A stretch of DNA of 64,000 bases from Dama dama (GCF_033118175.1 NC_083701.1:16511501-16575500), one strand, 5' to 3'. Numbered from the stretch's first letter, positions 43,740 to 55,840 are shown. The notes: generated from the sequence alone by a model not told the origin. Numbers and translations: made by a program.

Positions 43740-43840
43740 TAGCTCTGTCCAGTTCACCACCATCTCCTTAATATTGATATTTTTGCATGTGCATGGTACA
43801 GAATGGATACTTAATAAATATAGTTGGATGAATGTGTGGA
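43740..43840 (+). mobile_element. L2/MIR 3' terminal fragment
   Basis: 'gcatggtacagaatggatac' then 'ttaataaatatagttggatg'. Confidence 0.55.
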
Positions 43841-44385
43841 AGAATTAAATCATGGGCCTCCAGTGAAACTGTATTCTTTATTTCAACCAGCTCCTAATAC
43901 CTCACAAGCTAAGAACCTGGAACCTTTCCAGAAGATCTCTATCCTTAACCTCTTCATAGTTCGTCTTTTAAAGCCATTTCCTAAGGCCACTGTACATGAC
44001 CTAGTGACTGAACAACAACAAAAAGTCCACGGGTGAGTCCCAAACTCATAGCCATTCATTGGTATTAAAACACCCTCCATTTCCCTTAGAAACATTCTAC
44101 CTGGGTGTGCATCACTGTCTCTAGACTGCTGTTTTAAAACATAAATCAGTTGAAATAGATGATGGCTACTGGAAGAAAACCTGGCAAAGAGTCGTCTTCT
44201 ACTGATGTCTTTCAACAGCTAAAATGAGATACATGTGAAAAAGCCATATTTCCTTCTCTTTTTTCTCATATTCCAATTGTATCAGTTGGATTTCTTAGCT
44301 GCAAATTACAGAAACACTCCCTGACTAGATTAACTAGAAAAGGAATGTGTTAAAGGATATGAGACAGTTTCAAATTCTCGGAAGT
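43841..44385. other. Unique sequence, nothing recognised
   Basis: No repeat or gene signature. Confidence 0.4.
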
Positions 44386-44600
44386 GAGAAGTGAAAATGA
44401 AGTCACTCAGTTGTGTCTAACTCTTTGCAACCCCATGGACTGTAGCCCACCAGGCTCCTCCATCCATGGGATTCTCCAGGCAAGAATACTGGAGTGTGTT
44501 GCCATTTCCTTCTCCAGGGGATCTTCCTGACCCAGGGATCGAACCCGGTCTCCCACATTGCAGACAGACTGTTTCCCGTCTAAGCCACAAGGGAAGCCCC
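44386..44600 (-). mobile_element. Bov-tA or Bov-A SINE, antisense
   Basis: 'gtcactcagttgtgtctaac' to 'taagccacaagggaagcccc'. The 'cccacattgcagacagactg' variant is the BOV-A2-like subtype, but only one unit is present. Confidence 0.93.
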
Positions 44601-44785
44601 AGATTCTCAGGGAAACTGGGAAAACCTTGAAGACTACAAAACCAGGAGTAATGCCTCACATCACAGGCAGCCCCTGGGTAGACCCCACCTCTGGGTACAG
44701 ATACTTCAGCATACTCACCACACTGCAAACCAGAGGTACTGCCAGGAGCTCTGGTACTGCTCTCTCTGAGAAAATGGATATTTGG

Positions 44786-44920
44786 GGACTTGCCTGGTGG
44801 TCCAGTGGCTAAGACTCTGCACTCCCAAAGTAAGGGACCTGGGTTCAATCTCTGGTCTGAAAATAAAATCTCACATACTGCAGTGAAGAGCTGGTGCAGC
44901 AAAAATAAATAAATAAATAA
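44786..44920 (+). mobile_element. CHR SINE, short form
   Basis: 'gggacttgcctggtggtcca' to an aataaataaataa tail. Confidence 0.9.
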
Positions 44921-46657
44921 GAGAATAGACTGTTTGCCCTTCCCCTCACCAGAATCATTCTACGCTGCACCTGTTTATTTGTGTCACTAGCTTTCAATTC
45001 AAAAATCTCAAGTTCATGCATCTGACTGTGCAGCTGGAGTCTAATGTCAGCATCCTAGCTGCAAGGGAAGCAGGTTTATTATGGGTTTTAACTTGGGAAG
45101 AATTTACAAATGGGAAAAGAAGATTAAAGGTGTAGAGCAGTTGAAAAGAAAAATATAGTCTCATTCCACCAATAATAAATAACTCCAATAAATCACCACC
45201 AGGCAGCAGTGATATTGGTTAATCCAAATATGACTTTTTGCTCTAAAAAACTGAACATGTTGGAATATTCATCAGTGAATTCATCTGTATACTTTGTATG
45301 CAAAGGTAAGCATTTAATGAGAATTTATGGAGAAATTTTGATGAGAAGACTTTTCAAATTCCATTAAAAGGTAATTTACAAATCAATGAACCTTTGATTC
45401 ATATTCAAGTATTAATAGAGAAATTAATATTCTCTCTAACCCTTATCATCATTTGTAGCAATTACATAAGTAAAGCCCTGCATTATTCACAACATGAACT
45501 TTGCATACCTTTCCAGAAAGGGAAAAAGAAGTAGTGAGAAGAAATCTCATCAGACAACAACTTTATAAACAGGAATATATATATATACATAGAGAGAGAG
45601 GTGTAAGACAGCAGTCAGTAAAGCTTCATAAAGAACAAATCCTGTCAAAGTAACTCAGCTCTCTTGCCAGGGTAACTGCAGAACGTAGAAAAGAAGCGAT
45701 AAATGTGATCTATGTTTATTTTGTCTGCATTTGGGATTCTGCCTTGAATAATGCAGGCATTAGTAAAGTAAGACAGTATCAGCCAGCCCACCCATCTACC
45801 AACCAGAAGTACAACTTTTGAAAAAGCATTAAAATAAGATCTCTACAGACATGAACGGTGCTTCCGTTCATCACAATCTTCCGATGTGAAGATTTTCAAA
45901 ACATAGGCTGTTTAATACAGTCAAAGCCAAAAATTCAATTTCACAAATAAAAACTAGGTTGCCCTTCAGATATTTGAATAAAGAAATGTGACTTCTATCA
46001 TTGAATCCTTACCACTCAGAGTTCAGTTGGTTTTCCCAAAGGATTAGTACAGATTTCATTTCCACTTACGAGTTCCAGTAGAGACCTAGAAATTTTTTTT
46101 CATCAATCCTCTTATCTCATGAATAACAAGACTCACTACTATGATGACTAGCCCTATCTTTCAGCCAAGCCATGAGTTGAATCTTCTATTTTCCCCAAAA
46201 TGAGATTGGTTGTTAAAGTCTCATTATTGATGTCTGACTCACTTCTGTGATATAAAACTAAGCTCCCAAGAAGCTTGTCTTTTTCACTGCCTGCCATTTA
46301 CTGATTATCCGTGACTCTAGGCAAATTGCAAAACTTCTCCAGACTCTTGCTTTCTTACCAGACATTTCCTCACCAGCTTTTGGAATAAACCTTGGGGGCA
46401 AATTTCTCCATCACCGTGTGGGAGTGATGATGGCCAAGAGCCACTACTCTTGGCGCATAAAGTAGAAACTCACTGCGCAGCAACCCCTTCCAAGGACAGG
46501 AAAAGACACGGCCGGAGGAGAACAAAGAGGGCAAGACAGGATGGGGGACAAGAGATCACAGCTGTTGTATTTTTGGAAACCAGAGCCAGGACACATGATT
46601 CAGAGGAAAAGAAGAGCTTTGGATGAGTCAGTCTGGGTTCAAAGCTGACTCTATCAC
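44921..46657. other. Long AT-rich unique stretch
   Basis: At 1.7 kb this is the longest interval here without a recognisable repeat. It holds a small TA/GA-type simple repeat at 45577-45600. No exon was identified. A weak MIR-like phrase lies at 46290-46350. Confidence 0.45.
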
Positions 46658-46838
46658 CTTTTTTTTTTTTTTTTTAATATGGACCATTTTTCAAGTCTGT
46701 ATTGATTTAGTTACAATATTGTGCTTCCATGTTTTTTTTGTTTTTTTTTTTTTTTTTTTTTTGGTTTTTTGGTCACAAGGCATGTGGGTTCTCAGCTTCC
46801 CAAGCAGGGATCAAACCCACACCCCCCTGCACTGGAAC
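46658..46838 (-). mobile_element. CHR SINE, antisense, with long T tracts
   Basis: 'aatatggaccatttttcaag', a T-rich internal tract (about 46732-46762) and 'caagcagggatcaaacccac'. The element is cut before its normal end and abuts a Bov-tA. Confidence 0.87.
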
Positions 46839-46839
46839 A

Positions 46840-46982
46840 TGCTAAGTTGCCTCAGTCGTGTCTGACTCTCTGTGACCCTACAGGCTGTAGCCCTCCAGGC
46901 TCCTCTGTCCATGGGATTCTCCAGGCAAGAATACTGGAGTGGGTAGCCATGCCCTCCTCCAGGGGATCTTCCCAGGCCAGTC
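46840..46982 (-). mobile_element. Bov-tA SINE, antisense, truncated
   Basis: 'gctaagttgcctcagtcgtg' to 'ccaggggatcttcccaggcc'. The tRNA-like head is absent. Confidence 0.9.
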
Positions 46983-47574
46983 TAGTCTTGGTTCTTCATG
47001 ACAACCCAGTGTCACCCTCCGAATCCTTGATTTTGAAGTGGATTACAACCCTCGGGGGCCAGACAGTGTGCCCATCCATTTACAGGAAGCCGCAGGGTCA
47101 CAGAAGGATGCCAGAGCTGGCCGGAGCATACCCACTCTGAGCTGCGGTTCACACTGGCCACCCTGTGTCCCCCATGGACTGACCACCCCTTGCTGCCCTG
47201 GTTTTGCCCCATGCCTCACATTGAAGGGGCACTCATGAAGTATTTGTTGAATGAAAAGAATCTATTCATTCAACTGACTTTAAGCAGCACTCTCTAAGAG
47301 GTAACCTCAGTGAGGACGGTCCAACTATTTTTAAGGACTCCAAAACGAGGTCATTTCACTCACTTTCTCTGAAACTGCTTCCAACACTCAATGACCATTT
47401 CACCTAAAAGCATTCACTCTTTGGCTGTCTACTTTCTGGACTGTTCTATGATTGGGCCATGAGTTTGAAGTCCCATCAACCCAGCTAAGCCTCAAGCTTC
47501 CACAACTTCTCTTGCCCCATAATAGCCCCTGATACAAATACAGATTAAATTTTAAAAACCTTTGACCTCAGCCA
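46983..47574. other. Unique sequence with a weak L2-like tail
   Basis: 'gaagtatttgttgaatgaaa' near 47237 resembles an ancient LINE terminus. Nothing else was recognised. Confidence 0.4.
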
Positions 47575-48245
47575 GATTTTCATTTCTAGAAATTTATCCT
47601 GAGGATGCAATCATGCAACTTTGCCAATGAACAAAGTTGAACACACAAGGATGTTTATTATGGAATAATTACATTAGCCAAAAATGGGAAATAACTCAAA
47701 TATTCATCAGCTTGAGGCTAATTAAATAAATGTATTTTTTGTATACAGTGGAGTACCAGGTATTCATTAAAAATGACAGGGCAATATGTACTCGTTGAAT
47801 TGAAAAAGAACCACCATACAAGACCAAAGCACAAACTTGATTAGTTCAAGAAGAAAATGCAAGAAAAGGATTTAACTCTCACAGAATCTTGGTATGATAT
47901 GAGAAAAGAAACCATTAAAGTCACAGTGCTTTTTAATATTAAACACTTCTTTTCAATCACCCACTGGATAATGGAATTTTCAGTGCATATTGATAATATT
48001 CAGAGGAAAAGTAGGTTACAGAGTGGCAAGTATAATACAATGTAGTCGATGTTTTTAAAAAATGCATATAAGCATAGAAAGATGCCTGAAGGGATTTTCA
48101 TCAAAAAGATGAGTATTAGTCTCTGGGAAGCAGGATTGGGGTAATTTTGCTTTCATCTTTGTACCTTTTACTGTGTCACTTTACACTTTTATAAAGGCTG
48201 TGCATTACGTTTACAATCAGCAAAAATTGTAAGGTTCTTTTCATT
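47575..48245 (+). mobile_element. L1M-type 3' end, long
   Basis: 'tctagaaatttatcctgagg', 'aaaatgggaaataactcaaa', 'aaatgacagggcaatatgta', 'tctctgggaagcaggattgg' and 'gcattacgtttacaatcagc' follow the terminal 650 bases of an old L1. Confidence 0.8.
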
Positions 48246-48627
48246 TAGGGGAAAAAAAATCTATCTGGAACAAGAAGGCTCTTATCAAATACCAGTTAAA
48301 TGGAAACTGACTCATAGTCTTTTGGTACAGGCAGGCTTATATAAATGACATGAATAGATGAAGAGCTAAAAGGCCTTCCTGGCTGCTAAATTATACCAAA
48401 ATGCCCTAGTCTGCCGTCTGATTCAACACCACAGAAGAAACGTCTCTACTGATATCATGAGGACTCACCATCAGTGAAATCCTCCCCAGTTTTGAAAGGC
48501 TTGTGCTTTCAACATCTCATTCAACCTTCAAAACTAGATTCGTGACCAGTTTCCCAAACTGAACTCCCTAAATGTCTGTCTGGCCACCTTTAGGCAACAT
48601 TTCCAGGTTGGGGATGCACAGTTGTCT
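48246..48627. other. Unique sequence, nothing recognised
   Basis: No repeat or gene signature. Confidence 0.4.
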
Positions 48628-48674
48628 GTTGGACGGATGAGCGGCAGTTGGATGGATGGGTGGACGGATGGATA
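48628..48674. repeat. Imperfect TGGA-type simple repeat
   Basis: Units of ttggacggatga and ggatggatgggtgga over about 47 bases. Confidence 0.75.
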
Positions 48675-48684
48675 ACAGGAGTGA

Positions 48685-48760
48685 ATTATTTTCCCTCTTT
48701 TACAGACAAGAAAACAGAGAAGCAGAGGTGAAGCGACATGGCTAGGGTGAAAGTGTTAGT
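48685..48760 (+). mobile_element. MIR fragment
   Basis: 'ctcttttacagacaagaaaa' and 'cagaggtgaagcgacatggc'. Confidence 0.6.
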
Positions 48761-49408
48761 CAATTATTAGCTCAAGGGTTGGCATCACTCCTGTGTATGG
48801 ATACCTAATCAGCTCTCTTTTATCAAAAGCCACTCCCACCCCAAATCTTTCTTTAGGAGGAAACTCTTCACTATCACTGACAGACATATATCTGATAATC
48901 AGAGATGATGTTCAAAATGGCACGGGTATTGACCTGTCAAAGAGGCACTGGTGCAGGACCCTGGAGACCTCCTGCCTTGATCCGCATTAACCCATTAATT
49001 GCTGGATGTCAGTAGATCCTGGGTGTCAGGACATTCACTGGGTTCAAGATAGGAGCCCACTCAGCCACTGGTTTAGAACAATTTCATTATCTTACCAATA
49101 AATGCAGCCAAACACATGTATAAAGGTTGGATACGAACCCTGCCAAAAACCCTCCACAGCACTAAAGTGTTACTCCCCAAGTGAGAAACTCCACTCTCTC
49201 TCCACGCACAGCACGGCCCTTGCTCTGAGCACTATTTATAACTCCACTTGAAACCTTCATCCTGACACATCCAATTTGCATGCACAAATGAAATCAAATG
49301 TCATTATCCTCTTCTGAAAATTTTCCTGAGCCTGGCCATAGCAGAGGATCAGGGCAGGTCTATAGAGGGAAAGAATGACTATGATGGGAGAGAGGATGTG
49401 ATATCAAA
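48761..49408. other. Unique sequence, nothing recognised
   Basis: No repeat or gene signature. Confidence 0.4.
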
Positions 49409-49530
49409 AAAAGAACTTCCCAGTCCAGTGGTTAAGACCCCACTTCAGGGCTGCACAGGTTCAGTCCTTGGTTGGGGAACTGAGATTCCACATGCAATGC
49501 AGCGTGGCCAAAAAAATAAAATAAAATAAA
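49409..49530 (+). mobile_element. CHR SINE, short form
   Basis: 'gaacttcccagtccagtggt' to 'gcagcgtggccaaaaaaata' with an aaaat-unit tail. Confidence 0.9.
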
Positions 49531-49989
49531 ATCTCAAAAAGTACAAGACAGCCCCACAGAAGACCAGTCCATGCTTGAGCCCAGCTCTCCCTGGACACTC
49601 ATATGCTGTGTATGTGCAATTTTGTTCCAGGCACCAGGTAAGATTCTGGAAGACAGGGTGTCCCTGACCTCAGTCTGCTCAGAGTTTCAGAAAGTAGCAG
49701 GAGAGACACTGGACGTAGCTGTTGTATAAATGGAAAGTGAGAGAGGACAAGAGCACTGTGAGAATTCAGAAGAGAGAGAGTTTCTTTCCCCCACAGGAAA
49801 TCTAGGAGGGCTGCCTGAGGAAGGTGACCCCCACCTTGGTCTTCTTGAGAAACTGTGACAGTAACACTTGAGAAGGAAGGGAAATGTGCTATCAGGGGTC
49901 AACACAGGCCAGTGTGGAAGCAAACGTTATCTTTCAAGGCATTTACCAGGAAAATATGCAGGACAGACATTGCATGTACTTTGCTGAAC
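49531..49989. other. Unique sequence, nothing recognised
   Basis: No repeat or gene signature. Confidence 0.4.
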
Positions 49990-50365
49990 TTGTCCTCTCA
50001 GAGCGATCATGCTTTCTCACCTCCCAGCTTCTACTCCTGCTGTGTCTTCTGCCTGGAACATTCTCTCACCTTCTCCACATTCAAGAATGTTGTTTACCAG
50101 TCACCCTCCCCTTCTCAGCTTAGATGCACTTTTTCTGAAAAGCCTTCCTTGATCCTCCAAAACGGATGAAATTTCTCTTCCCACCCGGGTTCCTACTCCT
50201 ATCGTAATTTCACAGCACCCACATCATAGTCATCTATTTTGCTGTTCATCAATACCACTTATCTGTAAGTGCTCTGAGAGAAGATCTGGGTGATCCATGT
50301 GTGTGGACCCAGAACCTAGTAAAGAGCTGTACTCGTAACAGATATATTTAACAAATGATTGAGTT
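49990..50365 (+). mobile_element. L2 LINE 3' half, best L2 in the window
   Basis: 'gtcttctgcctggaacattc', 'ctgaaaagccttccttgatc', 'atcgtaatttcacagcaccc', 'gtaagtgctctgagagaaga' and 'cagaacctagtaaagagctg' follow the L2 consensus continuously. Confidence 0.8.
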
Positions 50366-50807
50366 TTCAAAAATGATTCAGCAGCCCATTTGTATACCAT
50401 TACCCCAAACCTGTCCCCAAGCAGAGCTGACGACGTGCTCAGATAATTCTACCAAGTTGCTTTGTAGATGAAATGATACAAATGTGCTTAGACCCCTTTT
50501 CACTGGCCCCAAGCATAATGAAGAACCAAGGCTTGTTCTATACACACGACTAACTTCCCCAAGGCCCTTGTGGCCATAGGGGTTCAGACTGAGCCCCAGC
50601 AAAACTCCCCAGGCAAGTCCAAGAATGAGACCATAGGACTGAAAAGACCGCACTTCTTATTTACAAACTGAGAGAAGAGACTTTGAGGCAAGAGAGGGCC
50701 AGAGCGAGAAAAGAAACCACAAGTTTAAGCTGGTTAGTGCACACGGGTTAGTGCAATTACATCAGGAAAGGTCCTGGTTTCCGAAAATACAAAGCATTTA
50801 ACATTAA
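50366..50807. other. Unique sequence, nothing recognised
   Basis: No repeat or gene signature. Confidence 0.4.
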
Positions 50808-51032
50808 CCCTTTATAGTTCCCCAGTGGCTCAGACTGTAAAGAACCTGCCTGCAGTGCAGGAGATCCGGGTTCGATCCCTGGGTCAGGAAGATCCCCTGG
50901 CGAAGGAAATGGCAATCTGCTCCAGTATTCTTACCTGCAGAATTCCATGGACAGAGGCCTGGCAGGCTACAGCCCATGGGATCACAAAGAGTCAAACAGG
51001 ACTGAGCAGCCAACACTTTTACTTTCACTTTT
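50808..51032 (+). mobile_element. Bov-tA SINE
   Basis: 'tagttccccagtggctcaga' to 'caacacttttactttcactt'. It interrupts the surroundings just ahead of an L1M tail. Confidence 0.95.
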
Positions 51033-51061
51033 CACCTTATGGCTCAGTTGGGAGACCTAAA

Positions 51062-51190
51062 GGAATTTTTCCAATGTTCAGAATGTTAACAATGGTTATC
51101 TCCAGTGATACTGAGTGACTTTTAAAATCCTCATAGCTTCTATATTTTCCAAGTTTTCTACAATGAATATGATATATTTTCTCATCAGAA
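51062..51190 (+). mobile_element. L1M 3' terminal fragment
   Basis: 'aatgttaacaatggttatct' then 'ttccaagttttctacaatga' is the end of an old L1, homologous to the end of the copy at 47575. Confidence 0.7.
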
Positions 51191-51213
51191 GGGGAAAATT
51201 CTGTCTCTAAGGT

Positions 51214-51424
51214 GCATGTATGTACTCAGTCATGTCCAACTCTTTCTCACCTCATGGACTGTAGCTTGCCAGGCTCCTCTGTCCATGGAATTCTCCAGGC
51301 AAAAATACTGCAATGAGTTGCCATTCTCTTCTCCAGGAGATCTTCCTGACCCAGGTATCAAACCCATGTCTCCTGCATTGGCAGGCAGATTTTTTTTTAC
51401 CACTTGAGCAGCCTGGGAAGCCCT
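51214..51424 (-). mobile_element. Bov-tA SINE, antisense
   Basis: 'gtactcagtcatgtccaact' to 'acttgagcagcctgggaagc'. An expanded T-run lies in 'gcagatttttttttaccact'. Confidence 0.94.
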
Positions 51425-51950
51425 TTAAGTGCATGGTCAGACCCAGCTGTCCTTTCTGGCCCACGAGCTTCCCCTCCTAAGCTTTAAGTCTCAGTTAATC
51501 TTTAAGGATTTTTTGAAGGGAGGCCCTCCTTCCCCAACCCCCGGCCCTTTGGCTCTGGTCACACCCAGAAACCTTGTTAGCAAAAGGAAATATATTACTT
51601 GGCTTTGGATGGCTTCTCCATTCTTCCTCTTCTTGGTGGCTCCTCTGGGCTAGGAGCTGGCAAAATCCTGGTGTCTGGCTTTATCCAGATCCTGGGCACA
51701 AGCTTCTGAGTTTCACAGTCAGCTGGCGGGTGAGGCTGTTTGGGGTGTGGCTGAATCAACACTCGCTGGCGTGCACGGCTATTCTCAAGCATCATGTTAC
51801 CCAGTGTAATCAAAGGTGCAAAAGGAAACTGTCCCACGAAGAGTGGACCCATCCGTCAGACACACCTAGCGGCATGTGTCTTCAGTGACAGAACCAAAGG
51901 CTAAGTGCCTTCAAGCCTCAAGCTCATACTCTTCTAAGAGTTATGTTTCA
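51425..51950. other. Unique sequence, nothing recognised
   Basis: No repeat or gene signature. Confidence 0.4.
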
Positions 51951-51951
51951 A

Positions 51952-52162
51952 GACCATGGTGGTTCAAGTGCTAAAGAATCTGCCTGCCAACCCTGGAGAT
52001 GCAGGTTCGATCCCTGGCTCGGGAAGATCCCCTGGAGGAGGAGATGGCAACCCACTCCAGTATTCTTGCCTGGAGAATCCCATGGACAGAGGCGCCTAGT
52101 GGGCTGCAACCCATGGGATTGCAAAGAGTTGGACATGACTGAGTATACACACACACACATAC
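51952..52162 (+). mobile_element. Bov-tA SINE
   Basis: The first bases are diverged ('accatggtggttcaagtgct') and the rest is close to consensus, ending in a short (AC)n tail. Confidence 0.94.
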
Positions 52163-52199
52163 CATCTCATTGCAAGGACAACATATTACTGCGATCACT

Positions 52200-52313
52200 C
52201 AGGGAATTTCCCAGTGGTCCAGTGTTTAGGACTTCTCACTCTCACTACTGAGATCCCTGGTTGGTGAACTAAAATCCCATAAACTGCTCAGTGAGGCAAA
52301 AAAAATAAATAAA
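52200..52313 (+). mobile_element. CHR SINE, short form
   Basis: 'gggaatttcccagtggtcca' to 'cagtgaggcaaaaaaaataa'. Confidence 0.88.
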
Positions 52314-52369
52314 CCACTCAGTTCTCCAAGAAAAGGCTATTTCTTCAACAATGAAATGTTTTATTATCA

Positions 52370-52502
52370 ATACTGACCACTAGCACATGTGACTACCAAG
52401 AATTTGAAATGTGGTGAGTGCAACTGTGTACACTTTTAAAAATTAATTTAAATTTAAATGGCTACATGTGGCTAATGGCTATTGTTTTGGCCACTGCAGT
52501 TT
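52370..52502 (+). mobile_element. Ancient non-autonomous DNA transposon (probable)
   Basis: 'agcacatgtgactaccaaga', 'atttgaaatgtggtgagtgc' and 'aaatggctacatgtggctaa' form a known mammalian pattern with imperfect inverted ends. The family name is uncertain. Confidence 0.55.
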
Positions 52503-52690
52503 AGGATCCCAAAATGTTAGACCTGGAAAGAACCCAATAAATCATCTGGATCTGTGATTCCCAACCTTTGTATCTGGGAGACCCATTCCTAATATTAAGG
52601 ATGCATTCAGACCTTCCTCATATTAACAGAATGTGTAGTATCTTTTGTTAAGAACATTGTAATAACCCAAATGAACAAAAGTTCAAGAAC

Positions 52691-52830
52691 ATTTTAAATT
52701 ACATTTTAATTAAGAAAATTATGATGATCAAAAGCAGTAAATATTCAGTAACAGTTTTAATGGCATTTTAATTAAGAAAAGCATAGTGGCCAAAATTAGC
52801 AAAATTTCAGTAATACTTTAAATTGCATTT
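52691..52830. repeat. Imperfect tandem repeat, unit about 65 bases
   Basis: ttttaattaagaaaa followed by a diverged atcaaaagcagtaaa/ccaaaattagcaaaa and ttcagtaa occurs in two successive units (52691-52753 and 52756-52816), with a third partial start. Confidence 0.65.
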
Positions 52831-53156
52831 CATAATTTACAACAGCATCCTTATACACATGTAATAGATGTATGTAAGGTGTGGTTTTGTTCAGCCTTCA
52901 GACTTGTCTAATGTATGGATTTCCAGACCTTCTCCAATAATTCCACAGCTCGTGATGACCGTTTCTGAGAGCGCACAATTCAATGTGCAAACCAGTGGTT
53001 TTATATAGCCCTAGTTTGAGAGAGAGAGAAAATGGAGCCCAAAAGAGAAGACCTGCCCAAATCACATAGCTAATAACCAATGGCGTTGGCCAGACCACTG
53101 TTACTTTCATTGTCACAAAGTCAGAAGAAAGGAAACTCACCAGGGAAATTGTTGCT
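52831..53156. other. Unique sequence, nothing recognised
   Basis: No repeat or gene signature. Confidence 0.4.
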
Positions 53157-53367
53157 ATTGTTAAGTCACTTCAGTCGTGTCTGACTGTTTTGTGACCCCA
53201 CGGACTGTAGCCCACCAGGTTCCTCTGTCCATGGAATTCTCCAGGCAAGAATGCTGGAGTGGGTTGCCATTTCCTTCTCCAGGGGATCTTCCCAATCCAG
53301 GGATTGAACCACATCTTCTACAATGGCACGCGGATTCTTTACCACTGAGCTACCAGGGAAGCCCCAG
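53157..53367 (-). mobile_element. Bov-tA SINE, antisense
   Basis: 'ttaagtcacttcagtcgtgt' to 'ccactgagctaccagggaag'. Confidence 0.95.
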
Positions 53368-53697
53368 TGGGGAAATACAGCTGGCCAAATTGAAAACATC
53401 TCTCTTCTTTTCCTTCTTTGAAGATTTTGAGGAATTAAAGAAGCAGACATTTGTAATACCAAAGAGAAATCAATTGATGAATAATTACCTAAGTATGCCT
53501 AAGAAAGGAATATGAGAAAAAACAGAACTAGCCCTATAACTTCGAGATTTCTATGAAGCTTTTACAAATTCCCCAGTCTTTGTGGGGCTTGGTAGCACCT
53601 ATGGGTATCTTCCCAGACACAAACAATAAAACAAAAAATATCTTAAAAATAAACCAGGTTTATGAGCTCCTTACAGGGCATCTGGTCCCATCACTTC

Positions 53698-54328
53698 ATG
53701 GCAAATAGATGGAGAAACAGTGGAAACTGGTAGACTTTATTTTTGGGGGCTCCAAAATCACTGCAGATGGTGACTGCATTCTTGAAATTAAAAGACACTT
53801 ACTCCTTGGAAGAAAAGTTATGACCAACCTAGACAGCATGTTAAAAAGCAGAGACATTACTTTGCCAACAAAGGTCCATCTAGTCAAGGCTATGGTTTTT
53901 CCAGTAGTCAGGTGTGGATGTAAGAGTTGGACTATAAAGAAAGCCAAGCACGGAAGAATTGATGCTTTTGAACTGTGGTGTTGGAGAAGACTCTTGAGAG
54001 TCCCTTGGATTGCAAGGAGATCCAACCAGTCCATCCTAAAGGAAATCAGTCCTAAATGTTCATTGGAAGGACTGATGTTGAGGCTGAAACTCCAATACTT
54101 TGGCCACCTGATGCAAAGAACTGACTCACTGGAAAAGACCCTGGGAAAGACTGAAGGCGGGAGGAGAAGTGAATGACAGAGGATGAGATGGTTGGATGGC
54201 ATCATCGACTCAATGAACATGAGTTTGTGTAAACTCTGGGAGTTGGTGATGGACAGGGAGACCTGGCGTGCTGCAGTCCATGGGGTTGCAAAAAGTCAGA
54301 CACGACTGAGTGACTGAACTGACTGACT
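53698..54328 (+). mobile_element. BovB LINE, 3' end of ORF2 plus 3' UTR
   Basis: The + frame 53709-54176 encodes the C-terminal region of the RTE-type polyprotein (IDAFELWCWRRLLRVPW and ARRSNQSILKEI are diagnostic). It then stops about 50 codons before the expected end at a TGA. The terminal 'gactgagtgactgaactgac' completes the 3' UTR. It is 5'-truncated and without a reverse transcriptase core. Confidence 0.95.
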
Positions 54329-54654
54329 GATGAGCTCTTTTCAGTGACAGCAAGCAGGACACAGAAGAAAGAGCCAATGTGTTCTTGGCTTACAACAGCC
54401 AAGTTACAACAGCCGCACAGTTCACCGGGAAGAAGAGAAGGGTCTCAAATTCAGAGCTCTGGCATCCATTCTCTTCCCATTTTGATTACGACATGCTGCC
54501 TTTAACACCATGCACTCCGCTGCTCTTCCAGGTCACTGAGGTTGGCAGGAAAATCTACCAAAGTCAGTTCAAAGCATTTAGTGTAATCAGGCTTTCAACC
54601 CCACAGACTTCTCCTTTTAGATTCACATTGCATTTCTTTTCTTTTTTTTTTTAA

Positions 54655-54860
54655 CTTGACCGTAGTGACTATGAGCTTGGACTGAATCAAGACTCTAACA
54701 CTTATAAACTGTAGGAAGTTTGGTGATCTGCTTCACCTCTCTCAGTAGTCTCATCTGTAAAATGCAGATAAAAATTCACTGAATAGGCATGTTAAAAAAA
54801 ATTAAAGGTGATTCTCATAAATCTCTTACAAGAGGGCCTGGTAGAAAAAGTCAGCGCTCC
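54655..54860 (+). mobile_element. MIR SINE
   Basis: 'tgatctgcttcacctctctc', 'tctcatctgtaaaatgcaga' and 'ggtgattctcataaatctct'. A T-run (54641-54652) precedes it. Confidence 0.78.
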
Positions 54861-55019
54861 CTGAGATAGCAAGTGCCTTAATTAATCATGCTTGTGCACT
54901 GTGCATCCTATGTGAGACTATCAATTTCATGAAGGCAAAACTTTGCCTTTATTTCCCAGCCACCCAGCATTCCCAAGGGTACATAGCGTTCTAAGTTCCA
55001 TACAGGTGTGTCCAGTGAT

Positions 55020-55245
55020 TACAAATGTCAGCTTTGGCATCAAACATATCAGAGAATGAAGGTGATAACCTGGCTCCACTACTCATGAGCTTTTTTTTTT
55101 TTTCCACACTGACAAGTTTCTTAACGTCCCTGGGTCTCAGTTTCCTCATCTGTTAAATGGGTTTAATCGACTAACTGGTAGCCTATGACAATTAAAGACC
55201 TTGATACCTGATGAGAACTCCATCAAAACTGGCTATTGTGAGCAT
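55020..55245 (+). mobile_element. MIR SINE, with an internal T-run
   Basis: 'acctggctccactactcatg', T(13) at 55091-55103, then 'cctgggtctcagtttcctca' and 'tctgttaaatgggtttaatc'. Confidence 0.8.
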
Positions 55246-55595
55246 ATTCATGTGTCATTTCTGCTCCCTTCCAGGTGTGGTACCATGTGACATTCGTGCT
55301 AGAAGTGGCTGATCCTCAAGAATCAAGGGGTTGATTTTCAGTAAACTCCTTTATTTGTTTAATCTGGGCCACAGCTACCCGCTGCCAGGAGAAGCCAGAG
55401 GCAACACCATAAACCCAGGGTGTGGGGCTGTTCCAGACACAGCAGAGCACGCATGCCAGCTGTCGCTTGGGAAGGGTAAGTTTCCCCTGTAATTCTCAGC
55501 AGACCTATCTGCGGAAGTGCATGGAAATTCAGGATGGCTGCACCCCAGAGACGTCTCCTAGTACAGATGATAGGTTACTGCTGCGAGAGGCAGAG
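55246..55595. other. Unique sequence, nothing recognised
   Basis: No repeat or gene signature. Confidence 0.4.
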
Positions 55596-55599
55596 CCCC

Positions 55600-55735
55600 A
55601 CATCTGAGAATCTGACCTCACCAGTAACTAGCTGTGTGCCCTTGGGCAGGTCACTTCACTGCCCTAGACCTCAGCTTCCTTTTCTCCCAAAAGAAGGGCC
55701 TAGACTGGACAATCTGCAAGGATCATGGCAGCCCA
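55600..55735 (+). mobile_element. MIR SINE
   Basis: 'cagtaactagctgtgtgccc' and 'ttgggcaggtcacttcactg' form a strong MIR core. Confidence 0.85.
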
Positions 55736-55840
55736 TCTGTTTCAGCATCCTAGGATGAGCCAATCACCAATGCAAAGCCCAGAAGACCTGAGTTTGAATC
55801 CCAAGCTGTTCAACTTTGATCAAGCCTCTAAATCTTTCTT

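Noticed and set aside
53709..54176. 155-codon frame as a host gene
   Set aside because: It is the C-terminal coding part of a truncated BovB LINE; the same peptide recurs at 58398 and 60664-61089.
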